From assembly GCA_002084435.1 (NCBI GenBank), contig NBLG01000006.1, positions 1 through 64,000 of the forward strand: a DNA stretch of 64,000 bases, read 5' to 3'. This DNA comes from Tenericutes bacterium 4572_104 (GTDB taxonomy: Bacteria; Bacillota_I; Bacilli_A; Izemoplasmatales; UBA5603). The position numbers and the translations under genes are program-made. The notes beneath the pieces are model-generated. The model had not been told where the DNA came from. It made no database searches and saw only the letters and a program-made list of their open reading frames with translations. The stretch's first letter is position 1; every line of letters begins with the position of its first letter. This document shows, piece after piece, positions 14,928-25,507 of this stretch.

Positions 14928-16253
14928 TTGCTAAAACAATTTAATATAGGTCTTATTGATAAAGACGATTCTTTGCTATTAGCAATCAGTGGAGGAATCG
15001 ACTCAATGGTAATGTTAGATTACTTTATAAATCTAAAAGATTCTATGAATTTAAAACTATCTGTCGCTTATGTAGACCATCAAAGAAGGGAAGATAGTTA
15101 TTTAGATTATCAATTAATTGATGAAACATGTAAAAAACACAAAATTCCATTATATACTACAAAACTAGAATATGAACCTCAAATAAATTTTCATAGCTAT
15201 GCACATAAAAAACGTTATGATTTTTTCGTGGAAATTTGCTATAAAATTAAGGCGAATAAAATAGTTCTTGCTCATAATGCTAATGATAATGCTGAAACAA
15301 TAACTATGAGATTAGTAAGGGGTTCTTCATTTGAGGGATATCGCGGTATTATGCCAATATCAACTTATAAAGATATTACAGTTATACGTCCACTATTAAT
15401 GGTTTCGAGACATGAAATTATATCCTATCAAAAGGAACATAATGTAAAATATAACGAAGATAGTTCGAATTCTGAAGATAACTATACACGAAATCGATAT
15501 CGTCATTATGTTCTCCCAATATTCGAACAAGAAAACCCAAAATATTTAGATAAATTTATACAATTTTCTCATTATCAAGATATTGCCTATCAGTTAATTA
15601 AAAAAACAACTACCATATATTTAAACAATAATTTGGTCAAAACAAAAAAAGGATATTTATTGAATGTTGATGATTTTAAATCCACAGAAGAAATAGTTCA
15701 AATCGAAGCTATTAAAGAAATAGTTAATACAATTACAGATAACTCGGTTGAATTAGCATATAGAAACATTATCGATATTAAAAATTTATTTTACAACCAA
15801 AAGCCTCATGTTGAATTAAAATTAAATGATAGACTTTTTGTCTATAAAACATATGATTTAATGTATTTTGAAAATACAAAACCAGAGGAATATAATTTTA
15901 GATTTTTGGTTTCGAATGAATCAACTATTACATTGCCAAATAATGATTTAGTTATAATAACTAAAAAACCAAACAAAAATTATGATATTATATTTAAATT
16001 ATGTTATAATAATTTAGATTTGATATTTCCTTTAACGATTAGGAATCGTATAGATGGAGATAAAATTAAAACTACATCTGGAACTAAAAAATTAAAAGAT
16101 ATATTCATTAACAAAAAAATCCCAAAATTAATACGGAATAAAATTCCAATTGTATTAAATAAAAACGATGAGATTATTTTTGTTCCTAATATCTTTAAAG
16201 CTAAAACTAAGGGAAATAATTGTATTTATATTATCTATTTGGAGGAAAAATAA
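14928..16253 (+). CDS. tilS: tRNA(Ile)-lysidine synthase TilS
   Basis: Converts C34 of tRNA-Ile2(CAU) to lysidine so that it reads AUA. The substrate gene is at 2980-3056. The 441-residue protein has the PP-loop SGGIDSMVML (about residues 19-28), an N-type ATPase domain, and a C-terminal TilS domain ending near residue 435. Translation begins at TTG 14928 behind a strong AAAGGAGGAG box; no ATG fits. It is followed, one base later, by hpt and then ftsH, the conserved order in Bacillota. Confidence 0.95.
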   Translation: MLKQFNIGLIDKDDSLLLAISGGIDSMVMLDYFINLKDSMNLKLSVAYVDHQRREDSYLDYQLIDETCKKHKIPLYTTKLEYEPQINFHSYAHKKRYDFFVEICYKIKANKIVLAHNANDNAETITMRLVRGSSFEGYRGIMPISTYKDITVIRPLLMVSRHEIISYQKEHNVKYNEDSSNSEDNYTRNRYRHYVLPIFEQENPKYLDKFIQFSHYQDIAYQLIKKTTTIYLNNNLVKTKKGYLLNVDDFKSTEEIVQIEAIKEIVNTITDNSVELAYRNIIDIKNLFYNQKPHVELKLNDRLFVYKTYDLMYFENTKPEEYNFRFLVSNESTITLPNNDLVIITKKPNKNYDIIFKLCYNNLDLIFPLTIRNRIDGDKIKTTSGTKKLKDIFINKKIPKLIRNKIPIVLNKNDEIIFVPNIFKAKTKGNNCIYIIYLEEK

Positions 16254-16254
16254 A

Positions 16255-16797
16255 ATGCTTGAAAAAGATATTCAAAAAATACTTGTATCTAAAGATGAAA
16301 TTGAAGAAATTGCTAAACGACTCGGAGCTCAAATCACTAAAGACTATCAAGGAAAAAAACCTTTATTAATTGGATTATTAAAAGGATGTATGCCTTTTAT
16401 GACAGAATTAATGAAACATTTGGATTTATATCTTCAAGTTGAACTTATGGGAGTTCAAAGTTATCATGGAGGTACCGCTTCTACTGGAGATGTTAAAATC
16501 ACAAGAGATCTTGATATTCCCGTTAAAGGAAGAGATATTATAATTGCAGAAGATATAGTAGACACCGCAAAAACTATAAGTATTATTACAAAATTATTAA
16601 AATACCGAGGAGCAAATTCAGTTGAAGTTGTTACTATGTTAGACAAACCTGCAGGTAGAGTAACTGAATTTAAACCTAAATATATAGGTAAAACTATCCC
16701 AAAAGAATTTGTTGTTGGATTCGGTTTGGATTATGATGAGTATTATAGAAATCTACCATATGTTGGTGTTTTAAAGAAAGAAGTCTATACAAAGTAG
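16255..16797 (+). CDS. hpt: Hypoxanthine phosphoribosyltransferase
   Basis: Salvages hypoxanthine and guanine to IMP and GMP using PRPP. 180 residues, with LKGCMPFM, ELMGVQSYHGG and the PRPP-binding EDIVDTAKT (about residues 99-107). The ATG at 16255 lies just after the tilS stop, with GGAGG inside the tilS end. A longer frame from 16168 overlaps tilS and is rejected. Confidence 0.96.
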   Translation: MLEKDIQKILVSKDEIEEIAKRLGAQITKDYQGKKPLLIGLLKGCMPFMTELMKHLDLYLQVELMGVQSYHGGTASTGDVKITRDLDIPVKGRDIIIAEDIVDTAKTISIITKLLKYRGANSVEVVTMLDKPAGRVTEFKPKYIGKTIPKEFVVGFGLDYDEYYRNLPYVGVLKKEVYTK

Positions 16798-16806
16798 GAG
16801 GAAATT

Positions 16807-18501
16807 ATGGCAGCAGTTCAAAACCCTAATAAAAATCCAATGAACAATAGAACAACACAATTTTTAACAATTTTGATTTTAGTTGTTATTGTAATTACTA
16901 TTTTTGTTACATTTGGAAATGTTAGCTCTCCAAAAGAACTAACAAATACACAATTTGAAAGTGTATTAAATAATAACGGAGTTGAAACAATTCAAATTAC
17001 ACCATTAACAGGGGAAACAAACTACCGAGCTTATAAAGTTACAGGTGAATTATCTACAGGTCAAGCATATGTTACATATTTAGCGAATGATGCAGAAAAA
17101 GATCATGTTACTGATATTGTTCTAGCTTTAAATAGCGATGCTTTTGATTCTAATGATATTGTTTATACATTTGTTCCTGCATCAAGTTATAATATAGGAA
17201 ATGTTATTTTCATTGTTTTAATTATCGGTGGATTTATTTTTATGTTCTACTTCATGATGAAAAATGGGACAAACGCTAATAAACAAGCATTTGATTTCGG
17301 AAAAAGCAGAGCTAAAATAAGCAAGAACCAAAAAACAACATTCAAAGATGTTGCTGGTGCCGATGAAGAAAAAGAGGAGTTAAAAGAGATTATTGACTTC
17401 TTAAAACATCCTAAACGATATACAGACTTAGGAGCAAGAATACCTAAAGGAATATTATTAATAGGCCCTCCAGGAACCGGTAAAACATTAATAGCTAGAG
17501 CTGTAGCTGGAGAAGCAAATGTACCATTTTATTTTGTTTCAGGTTCTGATTTTCTTGAAATGTTTGTGGGTGTAGGGGCTTCAAGAGTAAGAGATATGTT
17601 TAAAACGGCTAAAGCTCACTCGCCTTGTATTTTATTTATAGATGAGATTGATGCTGTCGGTAGACAAAGAGGTACTGGACTTGGTGGAGGCCATGATGAA
17701 CGTGAACAAACACTAAATCAACTATTAGTTGAAATGGATGGCTTTGGTCACAATTCAGGCGTTATTATCATTGCCGCTACAAACCGCGTTGATATTTTAG
17801 ACCCAGCTTTGATGAGACCTGGAAGATTTGATAGACAAATCTATGTTGGAAAACCTGATATTAAAGGTAGAGAAGAAATATTAAAAGTACATTCAAAAAA
17901 TAAAAAAATTAATTCAGCGATTTCATTCAAAGAAATCGCTAGAAGAACACCAGGATTCACTGGTGCCGATATAGAAAACTTAATGAATGAGGCTGCTTTG
18001 TTAGCAGCTAGAGAAAACCACAATCAAATTGAACTATACCATATAGATGAAGCCGTAGATAGAGTTCTTATGGGACCTGCTAATAATGATTTAGATCGCG
18101 CTACAGCTATCGCAAGAGCGATGATTACTCAATTTGGTATGAGCGATCACTTAGGCCCAGTTACATATGAACGCGATACTGATACTGTCTTTTTAGGAAG
18201 AGATTACGGTAAATCAAAAGAATTTTCAGAAGCGATTGCGACTAAGATTGATGATGAAATAAGAGGCGTTATCAATGAATGTTATGAAAGCGCTAGAAAG
18301 ATTATTAAAGAAAATATTGTTTTATTAAAAACAATCGCAAAATATTTATTAGATGTTGAGACATTAACTAAAGAAGACATCGATGAAATAGCTGAAACAG
18401 GAAAACTTGCTCGTTGGGATAATTCTGTGTCTAAAGAAAAAGATATTGAAAACGAAGAGAAAAAGGAAGAAGAGACTAAAAAAGAAGATTTACCTAAATA
18501 A
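16807..18501 (+). CDS. ftsH: FtsH-like AAA+ membrane protein lacking the HEXXH segment
   Basis: FtsH is a hexameric membrane AAA+ zinc protease. This 564-residue copy has TM1 (about residues 15-38), a periplasmic-type domain, TM2 (about 137-157), Walker A GPPGTGKT (220-227), Walker B ILFIDEID and the second region of homology [20 protein letters not shown]. In usual FtsH, DRVLMGPA is followed by about 85-90 residues holding HEAGH before the SNDLERAT segment. Here GPA (423-425) joins directly to NNDLDRAT in frame. The third zinc ligand Asp is kept, the two His and catalytic Glu are gone. The C-tail is Lys/Glu-rich. As read, it could unfold but not cut; an assembly collapse must be excluded. 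Confidence 0.9.
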   Translation: MAAVQNPNKNPMNNRTTQFLTILILVVIVITIFVTFGNVSSPKELTNTQFESVLNNNGVETIQITPLTGETNYRAYKVTGELSTGQAYVTYLANDAEKDHVTDIVLALNSDAFDSNDIVYTFVPASSYNIGNVIFIVLIIGGFIFMFYFMMKNGTNANKQAFDFGKSRAKISKNQKTTFKDVAGADEEKEELKEIIDFLKHPKRYTDLGARIPKGILLIGPPGTGKTLIARAVAGEANVPFYFVSGSDFLEMFVGVGASRVRDMFKTAKAHSPCILFIDEIDAVGRQRGTGLGGGHDEREQTLNQLLVEMDGFGHNSGVIIIAATNRVDILDPALMRPGRFDRQIYVGKPDIKGREEILKVHSKNKKINSAISFKEIARRTPGFTGADIENLMNEAALLAARENHNQIELYHIDEAVDRVLMGPANNDLDRATAIARAMITQFGMSDHLGPVTYERDTDTVFLGRDYGKSKEFSEAIATKIDDEIRGVINECYESARKIIKENIVLLKTIAKYLLDVETLTKEDIDEIAETGKLARWDNSVSKEKDIENEEKKEEETKKEDLPK

Positions 18502-18510
18502 ATATATAAA

Positions 18511-18537
18511 AAGGGATACTATTTAATCAGTATCCCT
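18511..18537 (+). terminator. Hairpin after ftsH
   Basis: A 9-bp stem (AGGGATACT / AGTATCCCT) lies 10 bases after the ftsH stop, with only a weak T-run. It may be partial termination or an mRNA 3' stabiliser before rqcP. Confidence 0.5.
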
Positions 18538-18559
18538 AATTATTGCTAAGGAGTTTAAA

Positions 18560-18817
18560 ATGAGACTTGATAAATTTCTGAAAGTCGCAAGAATATTTAA
18601 AAGAAGAACCATCGCAAAAGAAGTAAGTAAAAGCAATAGAATAACCATTAATAATCACCTTGCAAAACCTTCTTCAGATGTTAAAGTCGGAGATATCCTT
18701 ATAATTACTTATGGCAAAAAAGTATTAACTATAAAAGTCAAGCAAATATCAACTCATGCTACAAAAGAAATGTCTGAAAGCATGTATGAAATTATCGATG
18801 AGCTTAAATTGAATTAA
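18560..18817 (+). CDS. rqcP: S4-domain ribosome quality control protein RqcP
   Basis: An 85-residue S4 RNA-binding protein of the Hsp15/YabO family (RLDKFLKVARIFKRRTIAKE at the N-end). In Bacillus RqcP works with RqcH on stalled 50S subunits during C-terminal alanine tailing. AAGGAG precedes ATG. It sits after ftsH here rather than near mfd/spoVT as in Bacillus, but still among the same origin-proximal genes. Confidence 0.88.
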   Translation: MRLDKFLKVARIFKRRTIAKEVSKSNRITINNHLAKPSSDVKVGDILIITYGKKVLTIKVKQISTHATKEMSESMYEIIDELKLN

Positions 18818-18853
18818 TATATTAAATAATGTATAATATTAAAGGTGATTTAA

Positions 18854-19813
18854 ATGAAAAAAATATTGGTTATTTTTATAAGTATATTTATTGGTTTTTC
18901 ATTAATTTCTTGTACTAATCAAGAAAAAGATTATGATGTTTATGTTACTGTTTACCCTATGAAATTTGTTACAGAAAGAATTTTTGAAGGAACAGGTTAT
19001 ACTGTTGGTATTGTCCCAGGTGTTACCTCTCATGAAAATTCTGTAGATTGGTCTCCAAAGGAAATTATAGCTATGACTGAAGCTACATATTTATTTTATG
19101 TTGGAGCTAACTATGACCAATATATTGATTATCAAATAAATAGTATATTTATTGATAAAGATGTTCAACTTGTAAAAGTTGAAGATCAAACAGATTACAT
19201 ACAATTTATAGAGGGTGTTATCGATAATCATGATGAAGAAATACCTAATGATAGTTCTTTGGGAACTGATCCTCATTTCTGGGTTTCACCTTTAAAAGTT
19301 ATTCAAATAACTAATTTAATTTATGATAAATTAGTATTAAAGTTTGATGATTCTAACTTTAAAATGAGAAATAACTATAATAAATTGATTGATGATTTAG
19401 AAATATTAAGTGATGCATTTCAAGAAGTCATTTCAAATGCAAACAAAATTGCTATGACTTCAACTAATATATATGGATATCTTAGAGATGATTATGGTTT
19501 TAATTATATTTCAATTTCTCCAGGATATCATGAAGAAACAGAACAATTTACTAGTCAAGAAAAAGAAGAAATTGTAAATCATGCAATAGAAAACAACATC
19601 AAATATATTATTTATGAAAAATATACTTCTTCTCCTTTATCTAATGCTGTATTTGACGAACTAGATAATCTAAATATGGATCCAATAAAGCTTGAATTTC
19701 ATATTTTACAATCTTTAACTGATGAAGATATAGCAAATGGTGATGATTATATAACAGTAATGTATGATAATTTAGAATTATTGAAATTAGCCTTGGATTA
19801 CCAAGAAGAATAG
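18854..19813 (+). CDS. ZnuA/TroA-like metal-binding lipoprotein
   Basis: A 319-residue substrate-binding lipoprotein of the cluster A-I family that hands Zn or Mn to an ABC importer. It has a signal peptide with lipobox LISC (Cys20), YPMKFVTERI, a first ligand-like His in TSHEN, a second in DPHFWVSP (about residue 140), and a C-terminal domain ending DYITVMYDNLELLKLAL. The third His expected in the segment before the second lobe reads TSTNIYGYL, so the site is altered. No ATPase or permease is adjacent, and there is no His-rich loop. Metal identity is open. Confidence 0.82.
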   Translation: MKKILVIFISIFIGFSLISCTNQEKDYDVYVTVYPMKFVTERIFEGTGYTVGIVPGVTSHENSVDWSPKEIIAMTEATYLFYVGANYDQYIDYQINSIFIDKDVQLVKVEDQTDYIQFIEGVIDNHDEEIPNDSSLGTDPHFWVSPLKVIQITNLIYDKLVLKFDDSNFKMRNNYNKLIDDLEILSDAFQEVISNANKIAMTSTNIYGYLRDDYGFNYISISPGYHEETEQFTSQEKEEIVNHAIENNIKYIIYEKYTSSPLSNAVFDELDNLNMDPIKLEFHILQSLTDEDIANGDDYITVMYDNLELLKLALDYQEE

Positions 19814-21316
<1,503 letters not shown>

Positions 21317-21319
21317 TAA

Positions 21320-21352
21320 AAATGGCAGTGCTCAAGCACTAGCCATTTTTTT
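21320..21352. terminator. Rho-independent terminator after lysS
   Basis: A stem of AAATGGC plus AGTGCT with the matching strand, two-base loop and a seven-T run. The convergent gene at 21380 could use the other side. Confidence 0.85.
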
Positions 21353-21379
21353 ATATTTTATTTAAAATATCTCAAGTTG

Positions 21380-22279
21380 CTATTTTTCTTCTTCAATATC
21401 TTTATTGTTTTCTTCTAATAAATCTACATTTTGATCAATTACTAAATTGTCTTCTTTATTAGTAGATTCTTCTTCTGTGCTATCTTTGAAAATATAATCT
21501 TCAACTTTACACGTGTTTTTAAACATTTTCTTTGCTTGTAAAGCGACATGGTGATTTTTACCGTTCGCGATACAAGCAGCTAAACATTTATCCATTTCTT
21601 CTACATTATTCAACACTTCGTAATATTGAGCCATACGATAATTATAAATTAATTTAGTTGAAATATATCCATCATCTTTTGAATAATTTTTTTCTATTAT
21701 TTCACGATAATGTTCTGGGTTGGTTTCTATATTTTTCATCGCATTTAAAACTTCTACATATCCATAAGCAAATGAAATATATTTTTTACCAACATGATCT
21801 TTAGCATTTTCAATTCTTTCTAACGCTATATCAAAAGTTTCTTGATCTTTAAGTTCATAAGCTGAATAAGCTGTAAAAGCAAAAATCAAAATATGATATA
21901 CCTGATTAACTTTGTTTAAAGGTATTTGATTAAATGTTTTTATTGCTTCATTATATTCTCCATTATAATAATAAGCCATTCCTAAATATAGTCTAAACAT
22001 TGACTCAATTGCCTTAGTTGGCGCATTTTCATATTCTTTTTTAACTAAAGATAAAGCTCCTTCAACATCTAAATCATAATCAATCATCATATTAAATCTT
22101 TTGGCGAATGATTGTAATGGAGCTGTAATTTTATAGCGAATATAAAAATACCCTACTGATACAACCACAAATATACCTAACCAACTATCAAAATAACTAA
22201 ATATTGCATTTGTAATGATTAACCCTAAAGAAATAATTCCGTATACAATTAAATAAAGCGTATATTGTTTTTTATTCAT
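21380..22279 (-). CDS. Membrane-anchored TPR-like protein
   Basis: 299 residues. Two membrane segments at the N-end (about 8-24 and 30-47), then repeated helix pairs resembling tetratricopeptide repeats (LGMAYYYNGEYNEAIKTFNQI is the clearest unit, about residues 96-116), and a long acidic Glu/Asn tail. Such proteins scaffold other proteins at the membrane; no specific partner is visible. It begins one base after the gene 22281-22862, with which it forms an operon. I do not recognise a named family. Confidence 0.6.
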   Translation of the reverse strand: MNKKQYTLYLIVYGIISLGLIITNAIFSYFDSWLGIFVVVSVGYFYIRYKITAPLQSFAKRFNMMIDYDLDVEGALSLVKKEYENAPTKAIESMFRLYLGMAYYYNGEYNEAIKTFNQIPLNKVNQVYHILIFAFTAYSAYELKDQETFDIALERIENAKDHVGKKYISFAYGYVEVLNAMKNIETNPEHYREIIEKNYSKDDGYISTKLIYNYRMAQYYEVLNNVEEMDKCLAACIANGKNHHVALQAKKMFKNTCKVEDYIFKDSTEEESTNKEDNLVIDQNVDLLEENNKDIEEEK

Positions 22280-22280
22280 A

Positions 22281-22862
22281 CTAAATATCCTTTCCTACTA
22301 CATATTCATTTTCAATATATAATTCAATTCCTAAAGTTTCTGCTATTTCCACAAAAATATCAGTGATGCTATAAAAATCAAATTTAGATATGTCAGCTAT
22401 TCTATGTATTTCACTATCAACATATAAATTTATATTGTCAGGTACTTCTTTTAAATCTAACATCATATCTTCTAAATATTCCACTAAGGTATCCATTATT
22501 TTTTTGTTATAGGATATTTGATGTTCTTGTAACTCATATCTAAGATCTTCAATATATAATAGGTATCCAACAATTTTATCATATTCTAAAAAACGATGAA
22601 AATCATTTTTAAATGTGTTTTCTAAATATATTTTACATACATTAATTTGTGAATGTAGATATTCAATTCCTACTTGAAAAATTTTATAAATTTCCGTGTC
22701 GAATGATTCATTATCTGTTTCATACTTATTTTTTAAATGGTTTAAAACTTCATAAATAGGTGAAACTCTTGTATATAAAGAAGAATCATGTTCTCTTAAA
22801 TTTATAATGAAATTTTGATTTTCTTTTAACCATTGTTTGTATTCTTTAATAATTATATTCAT
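22281..22862 (-). CDS. Helical protein of unknown function
   Basis: About 193 residues from ATG 22860-22862, which follows an AGAGGTAA box. The longer frame to 22886 has no ribosome-binding site. The protein is all-helical and charged, without membrane segments or a signal peptide, and ends in a compact region with FVEIAETLGIELYIENEYV. It carries no motif I know. It is co-directional and nearly contiguous with the TPR-like membrane protein, so they may act together. Confidence 0.55.
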   Translation of the reverse strand: MNIIIKEYKQWLKENQNFIINLREHDSSLYTRVSPIYEVLNHLKNKYETDNESFDTEIYKIFQVGIEYLHSQINVCKIYLENTFKNDFHRFLEYDKIVGYLLYIEDLRYELQEHQISYNKKIMDTLVEYLEDMMLDLKEVPDNINLYVDSEIHRIADISKFDFYSITDIFVEIAETLGIELYIENEYVVGKDI

Positions 22863-22899
22863 ATTTACCTCTTTATTATTATACAATATTTGTAAAATA

Positions 22900-22922
22900 A
22901 AACCACATAGTTTATGTGGTTT
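22900..22922 (-). terminator. Terminator after fba
   Basis: A 9-10 bp stem (AAACCACATA / TATGTGGTTT) followed on the minus strand by TATTTTA, nine bases past the fba stop. Confidence 0.7.
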
Positions 22923-22930
22923 ATATTTAT

Positions 22931-23734
22931 TTATGCTTTATTTGTGGAACCAAAAAGGTCAAATCCTTTACCTATTAAATCTTTGCCTTCTTCAATATAT
23001 TTTCTTGTTGCTTCTGCGAATACTAATTGACATTCTGTATTAACATTAACCTTTGAAACACCCATAGTAATTGCTTTTTTAACCATCTCATCAGGAATTC
23101 CAGTTCCACCATGAAGCACTAAAGGTGTATTTCCTGTAACTTTATTTATTTCAGAAAGAATTTCAAAATTTAATCCTTTCCAATTTTCAGGATATTTGCC
23201 ATGAATATTACCAATTCCAGCAGCTAAAAAATCAACACCTAAATCAGCTATCATTTTACATTCCATTGGATCAGCTAATTCTCCGCCGCCAATAACACCA
23301 TCTTCTTCTCCGCCAATAGCGCCAACTTCAGCTTCCAAAGATAACCCTAATTCTTTTGTTTTATTAACCAATTCTTTTGTTAATTTAATATTTTCTTCAA
23401 TTGAATAATGAGATCCATCAAACATTATTGATGAAAATCCAGCTTCAATTGCTTTTAAAGATCCTTCATAACTTCCATGATCTAAATGCAAAGCAACTGG
23501 AACGGTGATGTTTAAAGCTTCAATCATTGCCTTAACCATATCCGCAACTACTTTATATCCTGTCATATATCTAGCAGCACCTTCAGAAACTCCTAATATT
23601 ACTGGAGAATTCATTTCTTGTGCTGTTAATAATATTGCTTTTGTCCATTCTAAATTATTAATATTGAATTGCCCGATTGCATATCCATTTTTATATGCTT
23701 TATCAAGCATTCCTTTTGCATTAACTAGTGCCAT
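22931..23734 (-). CDS. fba: Class II fructose-bisphosphate aldolase, short C-terminus
   Basis: Zinc-dependent glycolytic aldolase cleaving fructose 1,6-bisphosphate. 267 residues with HLDHGS (catalytic Asp and zinc His, about residues 81-86), GNIHGKYP and LHGGTG, so the active site is present. Usual proteins are about 285 residues and carry a DPRKxL...PG...AIKE stretch before the final GSxNK. Here GKGFD joins almost directly to LFGSTNKA, so about 20 residues are missing in frame. Whether the tail still closes over the active site is unclear. It has its own promoter and terminator. Confidence 0.9.
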   Translation of the reverse strand: MALVNAKGMLDKAYKNGYAIGQFNINNLEWTKAILLTAQEMNSPVILGVSEGAARYMTGYKVVADMVKAMIEALNITVPVALHLDHGSYEGSLKAIEAGFSSIMFDGSHYSIEENIKLTKELVNKTKELGLSLEAEVGAIGGEEDGVIGGGELADPMECKMIADLGVDFLAAGIGNIHGKYPENWKGLNFEILSEINKVTGNTPLVLHGGTGIPDEMVKKAITMGVSKVNVNTECQLVFAEATRKYIEEGKDLIGKGFDLFGSTNKA

Positions 23735-23768
23735 AATTTTAGCCTCCTATATATTTTATACCTATATC

Positions 23769-23797
23769 ATTATACATTTATATATAAAAAATGTAAA
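23769..23797 (-). promoter_or_regulatory. fba promoter
   Basis: Minus strand TTTACA (23792-23797), 17-bp spacer, TATAAT (23769-23774), 35 bases before ATG with an AGGAGG box. The rest of the 209-bp gap to the nucleotidase gene holds only that gene's terminator. Confidence 0.75.
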
Positions 23798-23885
23798 GAA
23801 ATTTTACTTTAAATAGATATGTCTTAATTATGCTTAAAATGATATTTTAACATTAAAATAATCTCGTTTATTCATAAGAAAAAGC

Positions 23886-23911
23886 AAAAAAAGAGATGAA
23901 TTTTTCATCTC
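23886..23911 (-). terminator. Terminator after the nucleotidase gene
   Basis: An 8-bp stem (GAGATGAA / TTCATCTC) with seven T residues on the minus strand. Confidence 0.8.
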
Positions 23912-23943
23912 CAGTAATTTTATTATCATTTAAATGATTCTTC

Positions 23944-25374
23944 TCAATCGTCAGGTGAGTTATTCCATTGTAAATCAATAGATGCTTCGGGATTTGTATA
24001 TGGTGAAAATAATTCTCCATTATTGCCTTTTATTTCAATATCTTGAATTAATAAATCTCTTATATATAACCCTGTATCAATATCACTATCACTTCTTACA
24101 TCATCTAATTGATTCCAATAATAAACATAACTTATAATTGCAACTTGATAAGTTTTTGAAGAATCTAATAATACTCCATCTGCGATTTCATAATAGAGAT
24201 AACTATTTGATATAAAATCCATAACTTGATCATATGTCATTTCAACTAACCAAATAGTATTATCAAATGGACTAATTTCATATAGTTGTGAAATAGTTAC
24301 ATCCTCACCTGCAGTGATATTACCAGTAGAACGAATTCCTCCATCATTGGCAACTGCAATATCAGCTCCAGTAGCAGCTAACATAACATTTGCAGTCCAC
24401 GGTTCTAATTGAGATTTTGAAGTGATGGTTTCTCCAGCAACTGCTAAAACAGTATCTTCTAATCCCGCTTCAGTAGTCTCAATATATGTTTCAATTTGTT
24501 CATCATAATTTGTTCCAGCACTATCAACATTAACTAATTTTACAGAATAATCCATAATTTCCATGCTACTAGTATCAATACTTAATTCAATTTCCCCAAA
24601 TGCATTTCCATATGCTCCTGCTTGTACCATGAGTAATGGAGTTCCATTATATCGTGAAATTGATCCTGTTTGATAAGAATGAGTATGTCCATTAATTACA
24701 ATATCAACTAAATAATGACCACTATTATCTTTTAATTCCGCAAGTTGTTCATTGTAATAATAATTTTCGATTCCCGATGTAGTGCCGCCATGAATATTAA
24801 CTATAATTATATCTACTCCGTTATCCTTTAAATCGCTCGCGATTGAAGCAACAGAATCAACTATATCAGTATCAAAATAATAATCTTCTACTTTATCATA
24901 AGAAATAGAACTATATACACTTCCTATATAGCTGATAACACCAACTTGAATTCCTTCACGTTCAATAACGGTATATTGAAATACATTACCCCCAAATACA
25001 GTTAATAAACTATCATCACTATATAAATAAATATTGGCGTTTAATAAAGGAAAATTAGCCTCTCCATTCTCTGTATTGCCATCAAAATATTGTAATATTG
25101 TATCAATTTCCCAATCAAATTCATGGTTTCCAATTCCCATTACATCGAAATTCATCATATTCATACATTCAATGACAGCTAATCCATTTGTCATATTAGA
25201 AATTGCGGTTCCTTGAAACATATCTCCATTTGCGATTAATATTACATCATCAGATGGATCTTCATTTCTAATTTGATTGATTAAAAAAGCCATATTTGAT
25301 AAACCACCTGTCCCATCATCATCTTGAAGAATATATCCATGCAAATCATTCACACTTAATATTTTTAAATCCAC
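23944..25374 (-). CDS. 5'-nucleotidase (UshA/CpdB family), apparently missing its signal peptide
   Basis: 476 residues of a normally secreted two-domain enzyme that removes phosphate from nucleotides. Metal-site motifs: NDLHGYI (about residue 8), NGDMFQGT, GNHEFDW, NIHGGT and GHTHSYQT. The C-terminal substrate domain contains GGIRSTGNI and SPFDNTIW. The likely start is GTG at 25372-25374 with a poor ribosome-binding site. Upstream in frame lies a Thr/Glu-rich linker (TTEQESTTTETTEEPE), exactly what follows the lipobox Cys in other lipoproteins here. It then meets a TAA, with no signal peptide or lipobox before the tldE terminator. The gene therefore looks 5'-truncated by a deletion. If expressed it would stay in the cytoplasm. 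Confidence 0.8.
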   Translation of the reverse strand: MDLKILSVNDLHGYILQDDDGTGGLSNMAFLINQIRNEDPSDDVILIANGDMFQGTAISNMTNGLAVIECMNMMNFDVMGIGNHEFDWEIDTILQYFDGNTENGEANFPLLNANIYLYSDDSLLTVFGGNVFQYTVIEREGIQVGVISYIGSVYSSISYDKVEDYYFDTDIVDSVASIASDLKDNGVDIIIVNIHGGTTSGIENYYYNEQLAELKDNSGHYLVDIVINGHTHSYQTGSISRYNGTPLLMVQAGAYGNAFGEIELSIDTSSMEIMDYSVKLVNVDSAGTNYDEQIETYIETTEAGLEDTVLAVAGETITSKSQLEPWTANVMLAATGADIAVANDGGIRSTGNITAGEDVTISQLYEISPFDNTIWLVEMTYDQVMDFISNSYLYYEIADGVLLDSSKTYQVAIISYVYYWNQLDDVRSDSDIDTGLYIRDLLIQDIEIKGNNGELFSPYTNPEASIDLQWNNSPDD

Positions 25375-25467
25375 AATTTCTGGTTCTTCAGTTGTTTCAG
25401 TTGTGGTTGATTCTTGTTCAGTTGTAAATAATTAAAAATATAGTTAAAAAGCAATAAAAGTTACTTA

Positions 25468-25498
25468 TAAAAAAAGTTCAACCGAAATTGAACTTTTT
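25468..25498 (-). terminator. Terminator after tldE
   Basis: An 11-bp stem (AAAAAGTTCAA / TTGAACTTTTT) and T-run. It sits only about 30 bases upstream of the broken nucleotidase frame. Confidence 0.85.
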
Positions 25499-25507
25499 GT
25501 CTAAATA

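Noticed and set aside
16168..16254. Longer hpt start inside tilS
   Set aside because: The extension translates tilS sequence in another frame and lacks homology; ATG 16255 has a good ribosome-binding site.
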